Below, piece by piece: positions 1 through 8,973 of a DNA stretch of 64,000 bases. The translations under genes and the position numbers were made by a program. The notes under the pieces are model-generated. The model made no database searches. It was not told where the DNA came from and worked only from the letters and a program-made list of their open reading frames with translations. The stretch covers positions 4,402,001 through 4,466,000 of the forward strand of contig NZ_RJVJ01000001.1 in NCBI RefSeq assembly GCF_003751605.1, given 5' to 3'. Source of the stretch: Kitasatospora cineracea. GTDB lineage: Bacteria > Actinomycetota > Actinomycetes > Streptomycetales > Streptomycetaceae. Each line of letters begins with the position of its first letter. Within the stretch, counting starts at the first letter, position 1.

Positions 1-2
1 GG

Positions 3-179
3 TTCGACCGGCTGGTCGACGCCCTCGACCGAGCCCGACTGCTGGCCACCGCCGGCCGCCCAGGCCTGCTCCCGCTGGCCGCCGGTACGCTCGCCGCCCC
101 GCGCGGCTGGCTGTTCCTCGCGGTCCTCGGGGACGCCGACCCCGCCCCGCTCACCCCTGTCCTGGAACGACTCACCTGA
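3..179 (+). CDS. C-terminal end of an unidentified protein (gene starts before the window)
   Basis: An open frame enters from the left edge and stops at TGA 177-179. The visible 58 residues are Ala/Leu/Arg-rich and end in a hydrophobic GWLFLAVLG segment followed by DADPAPLTPVLERLT. The family cannot be recognised from this fragment. The stop codon overlaps the GAGGAG ribosome-binding site of the methyltransferase at 194, so the two genes are probably cotranscribed. Confidence 0.5.
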   Translation, partial: FDRLVDALDRARLLATAGRPGLLPLAAGTLAAPRGWLFLAVLGDADPAPLTPVLERLT

Positions 180-193
180 GGAGACCGCCGGCC

Positions 194-940
194 GTGGCCG
201 ACACCGTGTACGACGCCAGCACCGCCGCCGACTACCGGGCGGCCCGGGAGATCCCCCGCGAGGGCCTGACCGCCTGGCGGGAGGCGATCGCCGAGCACGC
301 CCCGCTGCGCCCCGGCGCCACCGTCCTCGACGTCGGCGCGGGCACCGGCGCCTTCGCCACCGCGTTCCGCGACTGGTACGGCGCCCACGTCATCGCCGTC
401 GAACCGGCCCCCGCCATGCGGGAGTTGATCCCCGCGGGCGAGGGCATCACGGTGCTGGACGGCCGGGCCGAACGGCTGCCCGTGCCGGACGCCGCCGCCG
501 ACGCCGCCTGGCTGGGCTCGGTGGTCCACCACATCGGCGACCTCGCCACCGCCGCCCGGGAACTGCACCGCGCGCTGCGCCCCGGCGCACCGGTGCTGAT
601 CCGCAACGCCTTCCCCGGGCGCTGCGATCGCGACCTGCGGGTGCGGTACTTCCCGGAGACCGCCGCCGGGATCGCCGACTACCCGAGCGTGGAGCGGGTC
701 ACCACCGCCTTCGCCGCGGCCGGCTTCACCCGCACCGCCCTGCGCTCCCTGCCGCAGCGCTCCGCCCCCACCCTGGCCGCCTTCGCCGCCGGCCTGCGCC
801 GCGACGCCGACAGCAAACTGCGTGCTCTCCCCGACGACGCCTGGCAGGCGGGCCTGGCCCGGCTGCACCGGGCCGCCGCCGAACGGCCGGCCGAGCCGGC
901 CGTCAGCTGGATGGACCTGCTGGTGCTGCACCGGAGTTGA
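194..940 (+). CDS. Class I SAM-dependent methyltransferase
   Basis: A 248-residue protein with GTG start, 14 nt after the upstream stop and preceded by GAGGAG. Motif I of the Rossmann-like SAM-binding fold is VLDVGAGTGAFATAF at about residues 44-58. The acidic end of strand beta-2 is VIAVEPAP near 67-74, and the motif IV-like loop is SVVHHIGDLATAARELHRAL near 109-128. This is the Methyltransf_11/25 arrangement for a small soluble enzyme. The substrate cannot be told: the C-terminal half has no family signature I recognise. Local context (unknown upstream gene, lysozyme convergent downstream) gives no pathway hint. Confidence 0.85.
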   Translation: MADTVYDASTAADYRAAREIPREGLTAWREAIAEHAPLRPGATVLDVGAGTGAFATAFRDWYGAHVIAVEPAPAMRELIPAGEGITVLDGRAERLPVPDAAADAAWLGSVVHHIGDLATAARELHRALRPGAPVLIRNAFPGRCDRDLRVRYFPETAAGIADYPSVERVTTAFAAAGFTRTALRSLPQRSAPTLAAFAAGLRRDADSKLRALPDDAWQAGLARLHRAAAERPAEPAVSWMDLLVLHRS

Positions 941-971
941 CCGCTCCCTGCCCGCCCGCGGCCGGTGCGGG

Positions 972-1040
972 GCGATCCGGCCACGGGCAGGGCAGGGCGG
1001 TGCGATCCGGCCGCGGGCGGGGCGGGGCGGGGCGGGGTGG
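972..1040. repeat. 30-bp direct repeat running into a G-rich (GGGGC)n tract
   Basis: The segment GCGATCCGGCC(A/G)CGGGC occurs at 972 and again at 1002, a 30-bp period. The second unit runs into five consecutive GGGGC units at 1015-1040, which could form a G-quadruplex on the plus strand. It lies between the convergent methyltransferase and lysozyme genes, where it may act in transcription termination. That role is inference. Confidence 0.6.
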
Positions 1041-1047
1041 CGGCGGG

Positions 1048-1899
1048 TCAGCCGTTGGCGAGGGCCTGGACCCGGTCGAGCGCGCCGTTGAAGTAGTTCT
1101 GGTCGCCCGGCAGGGTGCCGGAGTCGGCGTACTGCCAGATGGTCTGGTAGGACCAGCCGGCGGGGAGGGTGCCGACGCTGGAGGAGTAGCGGGCTATCCA
1201 GAGCGGGTTGGTGGCGCCGAAGGAGGAGTTGTTGCCGGTGCAGGTGGTCCACCAGTCGGTGGTGGTGTAGATCGTCGGGTAGCGGCCGGTCTTGGTGTGC
1301 ACGGTGTTGGAGAAGTCGCGGATCCAGCTGACCATCCCGGCCTGGCTCAGGCCGTAGCAGGTGGCGCCGTACGGGTTGTACTCGATGTCCAGGGCGGGCG
1401 GCAGGGTCTTGCCGTCCTTGGACCAGCCGCCGCCGTGCGCGACGAAGTAGGCGGCCTGGGTGGCGCCGCTGGAGACGTTCGGCAGCGCGAAGTGGTAGGC
1501 GCCGCGGATCATCCCGGCGTTGTAGGAGCCGTTGTACTGCTGGGCGAAGTACGCGTTGGTGTAGCTGGTGCCCTCGGTGGCCTTGACGTAGGCGAACCGG
1601 CCGCCGTTGGCGTACGCGGTGCTCCAGGCGACGTTGCCCTGGTAGCTGGACACGTCCATGCCCTTGGTCTGGGTGGCGGCCAGTGCTGCGAGGGTGCTCG
1701 CGGTGCGGGCTGTGTCGCCGCGGCCCTCGTGGGCGGCGACGGTCGAGCCGGCGTAGTCCTGCTCGGGGTGGAAGTTCGCGGGGGTGCCGGGCTTGGCGGC
1801 CTGGGCGGGGACGGCGGCGACGACGCCGACGAGCAGGGCGGCGGAGGCGGCCGCGGTGGCGGCGCGGCGGAGCATCCGGGTGGTGCCGGAAGCGGGCAT
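1048..1899 (-). CDS. Secreted GH25 lysozyme (N,O-diacetylmuramidase type)
   Basis: A 283-residue protein with ATG start and GAGGAG upstream. Residues 1-34 form a signal peptide (RR near the start, Ala/Val-rich core, AQA cleavage site), then a linker of about 45 residues. The GH25 domain fills residues 78-283: GMDVSSYQGNV, VKATEGTSY, GAYHFA and LDIEYNPYG are all family signatures. The acidic residues D82, D171 and E173 have the same spacing (89 and 91) as the catalytic trio of Streptomyces cellosyl. The enzyme would hydrolyse beta-1,4 muramyl bonds of peptidoglycan outside the cell, either of competitors or during mycelial wall turnover. A good promoter lies about 50 bp upstream. Confidence 0.93.
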   Translation of the reverse strand: MPASGTTRMLRRAATAAASAALLVGVVAAVPAQAAKPGTPANFHPEQDYAGSTVAAHEGRGDTARTASTLAALAATQTKGMDVSSYQGNVAWSTAYANGGRFAYVKATEGTSYTNAYFAQQYNGSYNAGMIRGAYHFALPNVSSGATQAAYFVAHGGGWSKDGKTLPPALDIEYNPYGATCYGLSQAGMVSWIRDFSNTVHTKTGRYPTIYTTTDWWTTCTGNNSSFGATNPLWIARYSSSVGTLPAGWSYQTIWQYADSGTLPGDQNYFNGALDRVQALANG

Positions 1900-1949
1900 G
1901 ACGACTCCTCAATCCGGTGGGTGTGCGGCCGGGTCGGCTGCATGCGGAG

Positions 1950-1977
1950 AAGATATAGTCATGGCCCCGTCAGTCAA
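1950..1977 (-). promoter_or_regulatory. Candidate sigma-70-type promoter of the GH25 lysozyme
   Basis: Read on the minus strand, TTGACT (1972-1977) is followed 16 nt later by TATCTT (1950-1955), in the most AT-rich patch of the intergenic region. The predicted transcription start is about 45 nt before the lysozyme ATG. Confidence 0.55.
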
Positions 1978-2177
1978 CAGAGTGTTGAAACCACATATCG
2001 AATGAATGTATGTAGAGCGAACGGCCATAGGTGTGACAACTGAACACCCGTCGTTCCGTTCGCTGTTGACGACCCGTCGGGCGAAGCGCCTGCTGGCGCG
2101 CCCGGCCACCCCGGCGGTAGCGTGTCAACGCGCGTCCCGCTGCCGGGACGCCGGAACAGGACGGGAACGGGGGAACG

Positions 2178-3071
2178 GTGCCGGACGGACGCCTGCTCGC
2201 GGTCAGCGACCTGCACGTCGGCGTCGCCGAGAACCGCGGCACCCTCGAAGCGCTTCGACCCGCCGACCCCGACGACTGGCTGATCGTCGCGGGCGACGTC
2301 GCCGAACGGGTCCGCGACGTCGAGGCCACCCTGGGCTTCCTCGCCGGCCGCTTCGCCAAGGTCCTCTGGACCCCCGGCAACCACGAACTGTGGACCACCA
2401 CCCAGGACCAGGTCGACCTCCCCGCCCCCGCCCGCTACCGGCTCCTGGTCGAACGCTGCCGCGCCCTCGGCGTCACCACCCCCGAGGACCCGTACCCGAC
2501 CTGGCAGGGCCCCGACGGCCCCTGCGCGGTCGCCCCCGTCTTCACCCTCTACGACTACAGCTGGCGGGTCCCCGGCGTCACCGACAAGCAGCAGTCGCTG
2601 GCCCGCGCCCGCGACAACGGCGTGGTCTGCACCGACGAGTACCGGATCGATCCCGCCCCCTACCCCGGCATCGAGGACTGGTGCCGCGAACGGGTCGCGG
2701 CCACCGAGCAGGCCCTCGCCGCGCACGACCCCGCCCTCCCGCTGGTCCTGGCCGGCCACTGGCCGCTCGACCGCCGCCCCACCGACATCCTGCGCCACCC
2801 CGACTTCGCCCAGTGGTGCGGCACCGACCTCACCGCCGACTGGCACCGCCGCTTCAACGTCGCCGCCGTGGTCTACGGCCACCTGCACATCCCCCGCACC
2901 ACCTGGTACGACGGCGTCCGCTTCGAAGAGGTCTCGCTCGGCTACCCCCGCGAGTGGCGCCGCCGCGGCCACCCGCGCGGCCTGCTCCGCCAGATCCTCC
3001 CCTACCCCGGCCCGCCCGAGCAGCCCGTCCCCGCCGAGCCGCCCGTCCCCGCCGAACCACCCGCGCCCTGA
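2178..3071 (+). CDS. Calcineurin-like metallophosphoesterase
   Basis: A 297-residue protein with GTG start. All metal-binding blocks of the calcineurin-like fold are present in order: SDLHVG at residues 10-15, AGDVAE near 38-43, GNHELW near 67-72, LAGHWPL around 200 and YGHLHIPRTT around 240. The enzyme should bind two divalent metals and cleave a phosphomono- or diester; the substrate is unknown. There is no signal peptide, so it is probably cytoplasmic. The tail ends in a short Pro/Glu/Ala repeat (PVPAEPP twice) that looks like a disordered extension. It stands alone, with 340 bp of gene-less DNA downstream. Confidence 0.9.
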   Translation: MPDGRLLAVSDLHVGVAENRGTLEALRPADPDDWLIVAGDVAERVRDVEATLGFLAGRFAKVLWTPGNHELWTTTQDQVDLPAPARYRLLVERCRALGVTTPEDPYPTWQGPDGPCAVAPVFTLYDYSWRVPGVTDKQQSLARARDNGVVCTDEYRIDPAPYPGIEDWCRERVAATEQALAAHDPALPLVLAGHWPLDRRPTDILRHPDFAQWCGTDLTADWHRRFNVAAVVYGHLHIPRTTWYDGVRFEEVSLGYPREWRRRGHPRGLLRQILPYPGPPEQPVPAEPPVPAEPPAP

Positions 3072-3411
3072 CGGCCCGTTGACGGCGGCGGGCCCCGGGG
3101 CCGCAGACCCCGGGAACCGGTACGGAGGCGTGCACGCGGCCCGCGGAGCCGACCGGACGACCGCGCTCCGGCCGGGGAACGACGTTGAAACCGCCCGCCC
3201 GGCAGGGCGCGCTCCGCCGCGCGCCCGCCCCCGTCGGCCGGTCCGCCCGGCTCCGCGGCCGTGGGGAGTTGCCGGGGCCGGTGGGCCGCGTGAGGCTGGA
3301 TGCGGCCCGAAGACGCGAGTGCGTCCGTCCGTCCGGCCGCGGGTCCGCGTTCCGCGCCGCGCCGCCGGTCAGCTGAGGACGCCCGACAGTTGGGATGTGG
3401 GTGACTTCCCC
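3072..3411. other. Gene-less interval, 340 bp
   Basis: I see no supported gene. The frame of the downstream gene stays open through most of it, but the composition is irregular and there is no ribosome-binding site before 3412. A GC-rich palindromic stretch near 3090-3110 just after the phosphoesterase could be a terminator. The promoter of the following gene pair should lie in the last 100 bp. Confidence 0.4.
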
Positions 3412-5238
3412 ATGATCGATGCCAGAACCCATGCCGCCGCACTGGCCGAGCACCGGGAGGGCCTGGCCGCGGCGCCGGTCGACCCCGCGCTGCGCCCCGC
3501 CCTGGACGGCCTGCTCGCCGAGGTGGCCGACCACCCCGCGGACGCCGCCCTCGGCAGCCTGCTGGACCACCTGCTCCAGCACGCCCAGTCGGACGGCCTG
3601 GAACTCGACCTGCTCGCCGAGGCCGCCGCGATGTGGACCGAGGGGCTGGACCTCTACACGGAGATCGGCTCGGTGCGCACCGACGTCGAGGCCGCCCTCG
3701 CCGACCCGGCGCACCCGGACGCGGCGGCGAAGTACTGCGCGGCCACGGTGCGGCTGCGGAAGCTGGGCGAGCGGGTGCAGGGCAAGCACCTGGAGATCGA
3801 GGACCTGGGCCGGCGGCTCGGCGAGATGCGGCACGTCCCGGAGCACCCGCGGCAGGGCGACCTCCCGCTGGGCGCCTGGGGCTGGGGCGACGTCTTCCTG
3901 GCCCGGCGCACCGACGCCTTCGTCCGCACGGCCTTCGCGGAGGCGGCCACCCCCGCCACCCGGGCGACGGCCTTCGGCGTCCTGTCCGGCCACGCGGCGA
4001 ACGCCGCCGGCTCGGCCTACCTGGGCAAGGTCGTCGGCGGGCCCCGGCGCAGCCACCGGTTCCGGGACCGGATCGCCCGCAACACCGTCGGCTGCTACCT
4101 GGCCCAACTGCGGCCGGAAGCCGGGGACTTCGGCCGGCTCGCGGCCGCGCTCCGGTACGACGCCGCCCCCGAGGCCCGGCTCCCCGACGACGCGGCGGCG
4201 TTCCTGGCCGAGGTGCTCGGGAAGACCTACGACCTCGGCGCGACGGCGCCGCTGCCGGACCTCCAGCTCGGGTACGCGCGCCTGGTGCGGCAGTTGGAGC
4301 TGCTCGGCACGTTCCGGCAGCCGTCCCGGCCGAAGCCGCCCGCCGACGTGTTCGTCCGGAAGCTGTGGGCCGACCCGGCGCACCCGCCGGCCCCGGTGAT
4401 CACGACCGAGACGGCCACCCCGCCCGCCGTCGCCGACTCCGGGCTCGGCCCGGCCACCTACTCGGGGCCCGCGGTGCCCCCGTACCAGCGCCCGCCGACC
4501 GCGACGGACAGCACCCGGGACAGCGACAACCAGTGCGGCAGCTTCTGGCTGGGCGTGCTGGGGTTCCTCGTCTGGGCCGGGACGCTGAGCGGCCTGTGCT
4601 GGGAGGAGTGGGGGCACCACAGGTCGTGCAGCTTCTGGGACAAGCACGTGGCGGACAACTTCCGGCATGCGTTCGAAATCAGCCTCAGCCCCGAGCAGCA
4701 GGCCGCCCTCGCCGCGCAGCACCAGCCGCTCACCCCGGAGGAGTTCGCCGAGGCGGCCGACCTCCCCCAACTCACCCAGCTGGTGGGCCTGTTGTTCGAC
4801 TTCCAGACCCGGCTCTGGGAGGCCCTGCGGAAGGCCGGCGGCTACCTGGCCGGATGCGGGCTGGCCGCGCCGGACGGGCGGCTGCACTACCCGCTGTACC
4901 GGCAGTTCCTGAAGGTCCCTTCGAGCGGTGACAACATCACGCCGCACCGCCCCGAGGCCGATCCGGTCGCGGTGTTCTACCGCTACCCGCTGACCCCGCT
5001 GGAGGAGCCGTCCGACGGTGGCGGCGGGCTGCCGGTCGGCACCGACCCCGGCTGGCTGCTGCGGGAGTCCACCGCCGCGGTGACCGCCCTGTGGACCGGG
5101 ATCGCCCGGGGCGCGTCCGGCGAGGCCAACCCGGACCTCGACGCCGACCGGTTCCGCCGCTACGACTGCTGGGCCGCCGTCGGGTCGATCGACGACGACC
5201 CGGTGGACGTGCGGGTCCTCGGATACGACGAGACCTGA
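3412..5238 (+). CDS. Unrecognised 608-residue protein, first gene of a pair
   Basis: I do not recognise this family. The chosen ATG (MIDARTHAAALAEHREGL) begins the stretch with regular codon bias. Residues 1-330 are helical, alternating acidic and Ala/Leu-rich segments. Residues about 330-370 are a proline-rich linker. Near 383-400 one hydrophobic segment (FWLGVLGFLVWAGTLSGL) is flanked by cysteines and could be a membrane anchor or a buried helix. The C-terminal 200 residues contain aromatic motifs such as LLFDFQTRLWEAL and VAVFYRYPLTPLEEP. There is no signal peptide. The next gene begins 11 nt after the stop with a strong site (GAGGAGG) overlapping it, so the two are an operon and probably act together. 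Confidence 0.7.
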   Translation: MIDARTHAAALAEHREGLAAAPVDPALRPALDGLLAEVADHPADAALGSLLDHLLQHAQSDGLELDLLAEAAAMWTEGLDLYTEIGSVRTDVEAALADPAHPDAAAKYCAATVRLRKLGERVQGKHLEIEDLGRRLGEMRHVPEHPRQGDLPLGAWGWGDVFLARRTDAFVRTAFAEAATPATRATAFGVLSGHAANAAGSAYLGKVVGGPRRSHRFRDRIARNTVGCYLAQLRPEAGDFGRLAAALRYDAAPEARLPDDAAAFLAEVLGKTYDLGATAPLPDLQLGYARLVRQLELLGTFRQPSRPKPPADVFVRKLWADPAHPPAPVITTETATPPAVADSGLGPATYSGPAVPPYQRPPTATDSTRDSDNQCGSFWLGVLGFLVWAGTLSGLCWEEWGHHRSCSFWDKHVADNFRHAFEISLSPEQQAALAAQHQPLTPEEFAEAADLPQLTQLVGLLFDFQTRLWEALRKAGGYLAGCGLAAPDGRLHYPLYRQFLKVPSSGDNITPHRPEADPVAVFYRYPLTPLEEPSDGGGGLPVGTDPGWLLRESTAAVTALWTGIARGASGEANPDLDADRFRRYDCWAAVGSIDDDPVDVRVLGYDET

Positions 5239-5249
5239 GGAGGACGGCC

Positions 5250-6146
5250 ATGCCCGCGCGCAACGACGGCCGCGACCCGGAAGGCACCACCGACGACCGG
5301 CCGTACCTGTTCGTCCACAGCTACCCGCCGCCGGTCCTGCCGGCCGGTTCCTACCCGGTCGACAACGGCACCCGACCGGTGCCGCCGGAGGTCTGCTGGT
5401 ACCTGTGCTCCGGCATCCAGCCGCTCACCGCCTTCCAGCCGGGGGAGGACCTGACCGTCCAGGTGACGGTCGGGAACTGGCAGGGCGGCAACAGCGAGTC
5501 GATCGCCTACCTGGGGCTGTGGTGGTCACCCCCGGTCAGCGGCCCGCTCGTCCCGGACGCCGACAAGTTCCTCGGCTTCACCACCGTGGTGGTGCCGCCG
5601 CACGGCGGGCAGGTGGTCTCCGACCCGCTGACCGGGAGGATCCCCGCGGACTCCGGCGACCACATCTGCCTGCTGGCCAAGGTCTGGCACCCGCTCGACC
5701 TGCCGCCCACGGACACCGCCGCCCCGGTCACCGACCGGCACTGGGCGCAGCACAACCTCGTCGTGCTGCCGTCCGGCAGCGCCGGGACCCTCCCGTTCCT
5801 GGCGTCCAACCCGCTGACGGAGGAGGCCGAGTACCTGGTCAGCGCGGGGCCCGTCCCGCCGACCCGCTGGGCGGGCTTCCGGCTCGACGGGGACCCGCGG
5901 CCGGTGGCGGCCGGGGCCGGGCCGGTCGTGCTCACCGGCCCGGACGGGCAGGAGCTGGCGCGCGGCGAGGGCGAGGCGTCCTGCACCCTCACCCTGGGCG
6001 GCGGGGAGCGGCGGCCGCTGGAGGTCACGATCGAACCGGCCGGATCGTTGGCGGCCGGGACGTTCGCGCCGTTCGAGGTCGTCCAGTACCGGCGCGGCGA
6101 GGAGGTCCCGGCCGGCGGGATCGGCATCGCGTTCACCGGAGGCTGA
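5250..6146 (+). CDS. Unrecognised 298-residue protein, beta-rich, partner of the upstream gene
   Basis: ATG start 7 nt after GAGGAGG, translationally close to the upstream gene. The sequence has no signal peptide and no membrane segment. The central part (YLCSGIQPLTAFQPGEDLTV, QVTVGNWQGGNSESIAYLGL, then WHPLDLPPTD and HWAQHNLVVLPSG) alternates like an immunoglobulin-like or CARDB-type beta sandwich: in such domains a VTVGNxG turn and an xHNLxV strand recur. The C-terminal 100 residues look like a second beta domain (LEVTIEPAGSLAAGTFAPFEVVQ). This suggests a structural or binding protein, not an enzyme. The function is unknown. Confidence 0.7.
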   Translation: MPARNDGRDPEGTTDDRPYLFVHSYPPPVLPAGSYPVDNGTRPVPPEVCWYLCSGIQPLTAFQPGEDLTVQVTVGNWQGGNSESIAYLGLWWSPPVSGPLVPDADKFLGFTTVVVPPHGGQVVSDPLTGRIPADSGDHICLLAKVWHPLDLPPTDTAAPVTDRHWAQHNLVVLPSGSAGTLPFLASNPLTEEAEYLVSAGPVPPTRWAGFRLDGDPRPVAAGAGPVVLTGPDGQELARGEGEASCTLTLGGGERRPLEVTIEPAGSLAAGTFAPFEVVQYRRGEEVPAGGIGIAFTGG

Positions 6147-6216
6147 GCGGTCGGCCGCCCCGGCCCCGCCGGGAGCGGGGTGCGGCACGGCCGGCCCCCG
6201 GCCCGGGGCCGACCGC
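6147..6216 (+). terminator. Long inverted repeat after the 3.4-6.1 kb gene pair
   Basis: Ten-base arms GCGGTCGGCC (6147-6156) and GGCCGACCGC (6207-6216) are perfect complements. The 50-nt interior is itself GC-rich and able to pair. It starts right after the TGA of the upstream gene. The role as a terminator is inferred; there is no T tract. Confidence 0.4.
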
Positions 6217-6326
6217 GCCGGTCGGTGGGGGAGTGCGCTCCCGGCGGGGGCGGGCGCTGTGGCACCATGGCGGTTCCGGCGCCCCGCCGCGGGGCCCGTT
6301 CGCACCCCGTTCCGAGGAGAGCGCCG

Positions 6327-6908
6327 ATGACCGCCGCCGAGTCCACGTCCGCCCCGGCCACCGACCGGGCTTCCGACCCGGTCTTCCGGACCGCGGGGCC
6401 CGCGGACGTGCCGGCGCTGGTGGCGCTGGTGGAGTCGGCGTACCGGGGCGAGTCCAGCCGGGCCGGGTGGACGACCGAGGCGCACCTGCTGGAGGGGCAG
6501 CGCACCGACGCGGCCGCGGTGGCCGAACTGCTGGGCCGCCCCAACTCGGTGGTGCTGCTGGTCGAGCGGGACGGCGCCCCGGCCGCCTGCTGCCACCTGG
6601 AGCGGCGCGGTCCGGCGGCGTACTTCGGCATGTTCTCGGTCTCCCCGGCGATCCAGGGCGGCGGTCTGGGCCGCCGGGTGCTGGCCCGGGCCGAGGAGTG
6701 GGCCCGGGCCGCGTGGGGCTCGACCGCGATGGAGATGACGGTGATCGAGCAGCGCGCCGACCTGATCGCCTGGTACGAGCGGCGCGGCTTCGCCCGGACC
6801 GGCGAGTTCGAGCCGTTCCCCTACGGGGACGAGCGCTTCGGGGTGCCGCTCCGCTCCGACCTGCGGTTCGCCAAGCTGGTCAAGCCGCTGGCGCCGCAGG
6901 CCGGTTGA
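6327..6908 (+). CDS. GNAT-family N-acetyltransferase
   Basis: A 193-residue protein with ATG preceded by GAGGAG. The acetyl-CoA pyrophosphate-binding motif A is seen in MFSVSPAIQGGGLGRRVL followed by helix alpha-3 (ARAEEWARAAWG). Motif B is LIAWYERRGFARTGEFEPFPYG, typical of the GNAT C-terminal strand pair. It transfers an acetyl group from acetyl-CoA to an amine that cannot be identified from the sequence. It is convergent with the beta-helix glucanase gene, whose stop lies 7 bp away. Confidence 0.88.
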   Translation: MTAAESTSAPATDRASDPVFRTAGPADVPALVALVESAYRGESSRAGWTTEAHLLEGQRTDAAAVAELLGRPNSVVLLVERDGAPAACCHLERRGPAAYFGMFSVSPAIQGGGLGRRVLARAEEWARAAWGSTAMEMTVIEQRADLIAWYERRGFARTGEFEPFPYGDERFGVPLRSDLRFAKLVKPLAPQAG

Positions 6909-6915
6909 CGGACCG

Positions 6916-8973
6916 TCACCAGGGCGACGGGGCGGGCGGGGCGACCACCGGCGGGCGGTCGTCGCAGGTGAGGGTGTTGGGCAGCTCCCACGGGGCGAGC
7001 CAGTCGCCGGTGGTGCCGCCGCCGGAGTTGCCGCCGAGGTCGGTGACCGCGAACTCGGAGCCGGCCGGGGTGAAGTGGAAGGTGCCGCAGTTGTTGACGC
7101 CGACGGCGCCGACGTTGCGGGCGGTCACGTTCTCGAAGCTGGCCGACCCGGCGACCCGGGCGCTGAGCACCGAGGTGCCGGTGCCGTCGATCCTGACGTC
7201 CTTGAACGCCAGGTCGGACAGCTTGTACTGGTCCTTCACTCCCCAGTCGGCGACCGCCATGATCGCGTTGTAGGTGGAGTCCAGGTAGTGGTCGCCGGTG
7301 ACCTTGACGTCGGCGTCGATGTCCCGGTCGAGCACCTCGAACCAGATCGCGCCCAGGCCGATGTTCCAGTTCAGCTCGTAGGTGCCGGCCCGGACCGTGG
7401 TGTTGTCGGTGAAGTGCAGGTACCCGGCGAACGGCTCGGCGCCGAACCGGGAGCCGGCGTGCAGGCCGGAGCCCTCGCGGACCGGGTCGGCGACCAGGTT
7501 GTCCGAGACGGTGGTGTCGGTGCCGCCGTACACGGCGATGGCGTTGGCCAGGGTCGGCGACTGCACGGTGTTGTGGTCGATGACGGTGCGGGCGTCCGCG
7601 GTCTTCTCCGACCAGAGCGCGATGCCATCGTCGCCGGTGTTGCGCAGGAAGTTGTCGCGGATCACCGAGTCGGCCACGCCGGTGTGGAAGTTGATGCCGT
7701 CGGCGATCTGGTCGGCGATCTGGTTGCCGGTGATCTTCAGGTTCTCCATCGGGCCGTCCAGCCAGATGCCGACCTTGGTGTGGTGGATGTACAGGCCCTC
7801 GATGCTGGAGTCGCTGAACGCGCCGCCGATGCCGTTGACCTGGTCGGTGTCGATCCGCTCCCGGACGTCGCCCTCGACGGCGAACCCGGACAGGTGGACG
7901 TTGCGGCTGCCGCCCTGCGCCGCGTCCTTGCCGTAGACGCCGACGCCGGTGTGCACGCTGCCGTCCGGGGCGGGGGCGGGAAGGGTCTGCTGGGTGCCCT
8001 TGAGCACGGTGTACCAGCTGCCCGCGCCGATCACGGTGACGTCGTCGACCACCAGGTGCCGGTTGACCTGGAAGACGCCCGGCGGCAGGTAGACCGGCAG
8101 GTGCAGGGCCCTGGCGAGCTTGACCGCGCGGTCGATGGCGTCCGCGGAGTCGCGCCGCCCGGTCGGGTCGGCGCCCAGCGCCAGCACGTTGACGGCCTTC
8201 AGCTCGACGTGCGGGGCGGCGACCAGTTGCGAGTCCATCAGGTCGATCGCCGCCCACGGCGCCTTCGACCCGGCGGGCAGCGCGATGCGGACCTTGTCGC
8301 CCGCCTTGTAGGTGCGGCCCAGCAGCATGCGCTGCTCGTCGTACATGTGGCCGGGCCGGAACGGGGTGGAGACGGTCGGCGCGGGGGTGGTCGCGGCGGG
8401 CACGCAGCCGCACTCGGTGATCCACCAGTCCGGGTGCAGCAGCCCGGCCTTCGGGTCGTTGCTGAACGGGTACTGGTTGTACAGCCAGGAGTACTGGCTG
8501 GTGGCCGACAGCTGCCGGCGGTCCTTGCCGTTGACCGTGACGTCCAGCGGGGCGGTGGTCCCGCCGCCGTCCGCCGCGTCGGGGAGGCTGTAGCGGACGG
8601 TGATCGCGTTGGCGGCCGCGGGCAGGGTGAACTCCACGTACTGGCCGGGGGCCAGCTTCACCGCGCTGCGGCCGGACGCCTCCGCGGCCAGGGTGTACGC
8701 GGTGCGGTCGGCGGCGATCACGCTGCCGGTGGTGGCGGCGTGCTCGGCCTCCTGCTCCAGGAAGTCCACCCGGGCGCCGCGGCCCGCGGTCAGCGCCGGG
8801 TCGATCCCGGCCCGGGTCACCGCGGCGCCCCCGCCGCCGGAGGCGGGCGCGGCCTGCGCGGCCGGGGCGCACAGCGCGACCCCGAGCCCGAGCACGGAGG
8901 CGACGACCACCGCCCCCGCGCGGGCCGAACGGGACAGCGCGGAGCGGGAGGGGGATGCGGGGGCAGCAGTCAT
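6916..8973 (-). CDS. Secreted right-handed beta-helix glucanase, mycodextranase/GH87-like
   Basis: A 685-residue protein with an N-terminal signal peptide (residues 1 to about 42, AQAA cleavage). Residues about 60-240 form a beta-sandwich, carbohydrate-binding-like region. From about 270 the pectate-lyase-type parallel beta-helix begins (VLALGADPTGRRDSADAIDRA, YLPPGVFQVN). Coils containing VNGIGGAFSDSSIEGLYIHH, NFHTGVADSVIRDNF, NTGDDGIALWSEK and GTDTTVSDNLV follow. The paired Asp in NTGDDG and the overall layout resemble actinobacterial mycodextranases (alpha-1,3-glucanases, GH87), which attack fungal cell-wall alpha-1,3-glucan. The family assignment is from memory of this architecture; a different GH28/GH55-like beta-helix enzyme is possible. 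It is monocistronic, and its upstream region contains two TTCTnGC-type half sites 17 bp apart (9061 and 9078). Confidence 0.65.
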   Translation of the reverse strand: MTAAPASPSRSALSRSARAGAVVVASVLGLGVALCAPAAQAAPASGGGGAAVTRAGIDPALTAGRGARVDFLEQEAEHAATTGSVIAADRTAYTLAAEASGRSAVKLAPGQYVEFTLPAAANAITVRYSLPDAADGGGTTAPLDVTVNGKDRRQLSATSQYSWLYNQYPFSNDPKAGLLHPDWWITECGCVPAATTPAPTVSTPFRPGHMYDEQRMLLGRTYKAGDKVRIALPAGSKAPWAAIDLMDSQLVAAPHVELKAVNVLALGADPTGRRDSADAIDRAVKLARALHLPVYLPPGVFQVNRHLVVDDVTVIGAGSWYTVLKGTQQTLPAPAPDGSVHTGVGVYGKDAAQGGSRNVHLSGFAVEGDVRERIDTDQVNGIGGAFSDSSIEGLYIHHTKVGIWLDGPMENLKITGNQIADQIADGINFHTGVADSVIRDNFLRNTGDDGIALWSEKTADARTVIDHNTVQSPTLANAIAVYGGTDTTVSDNLVADPVREGSGLHAGSRFGAEPFAGYLHFTDNTTVRAGTYELNWNIGLGAIWFEVLDRDIDADVKVTGDHYLDSTYNAIMAVADWGVKDQYKLSDLAFKDVRIDGTGTSVLSARVAGSASFENVTARNVGAVGVNNCGTFHFTPAGSEFAVTDLGGNSGGGTTGDWLAPWELPNTLTCDDRPPVVAPPAPSPW

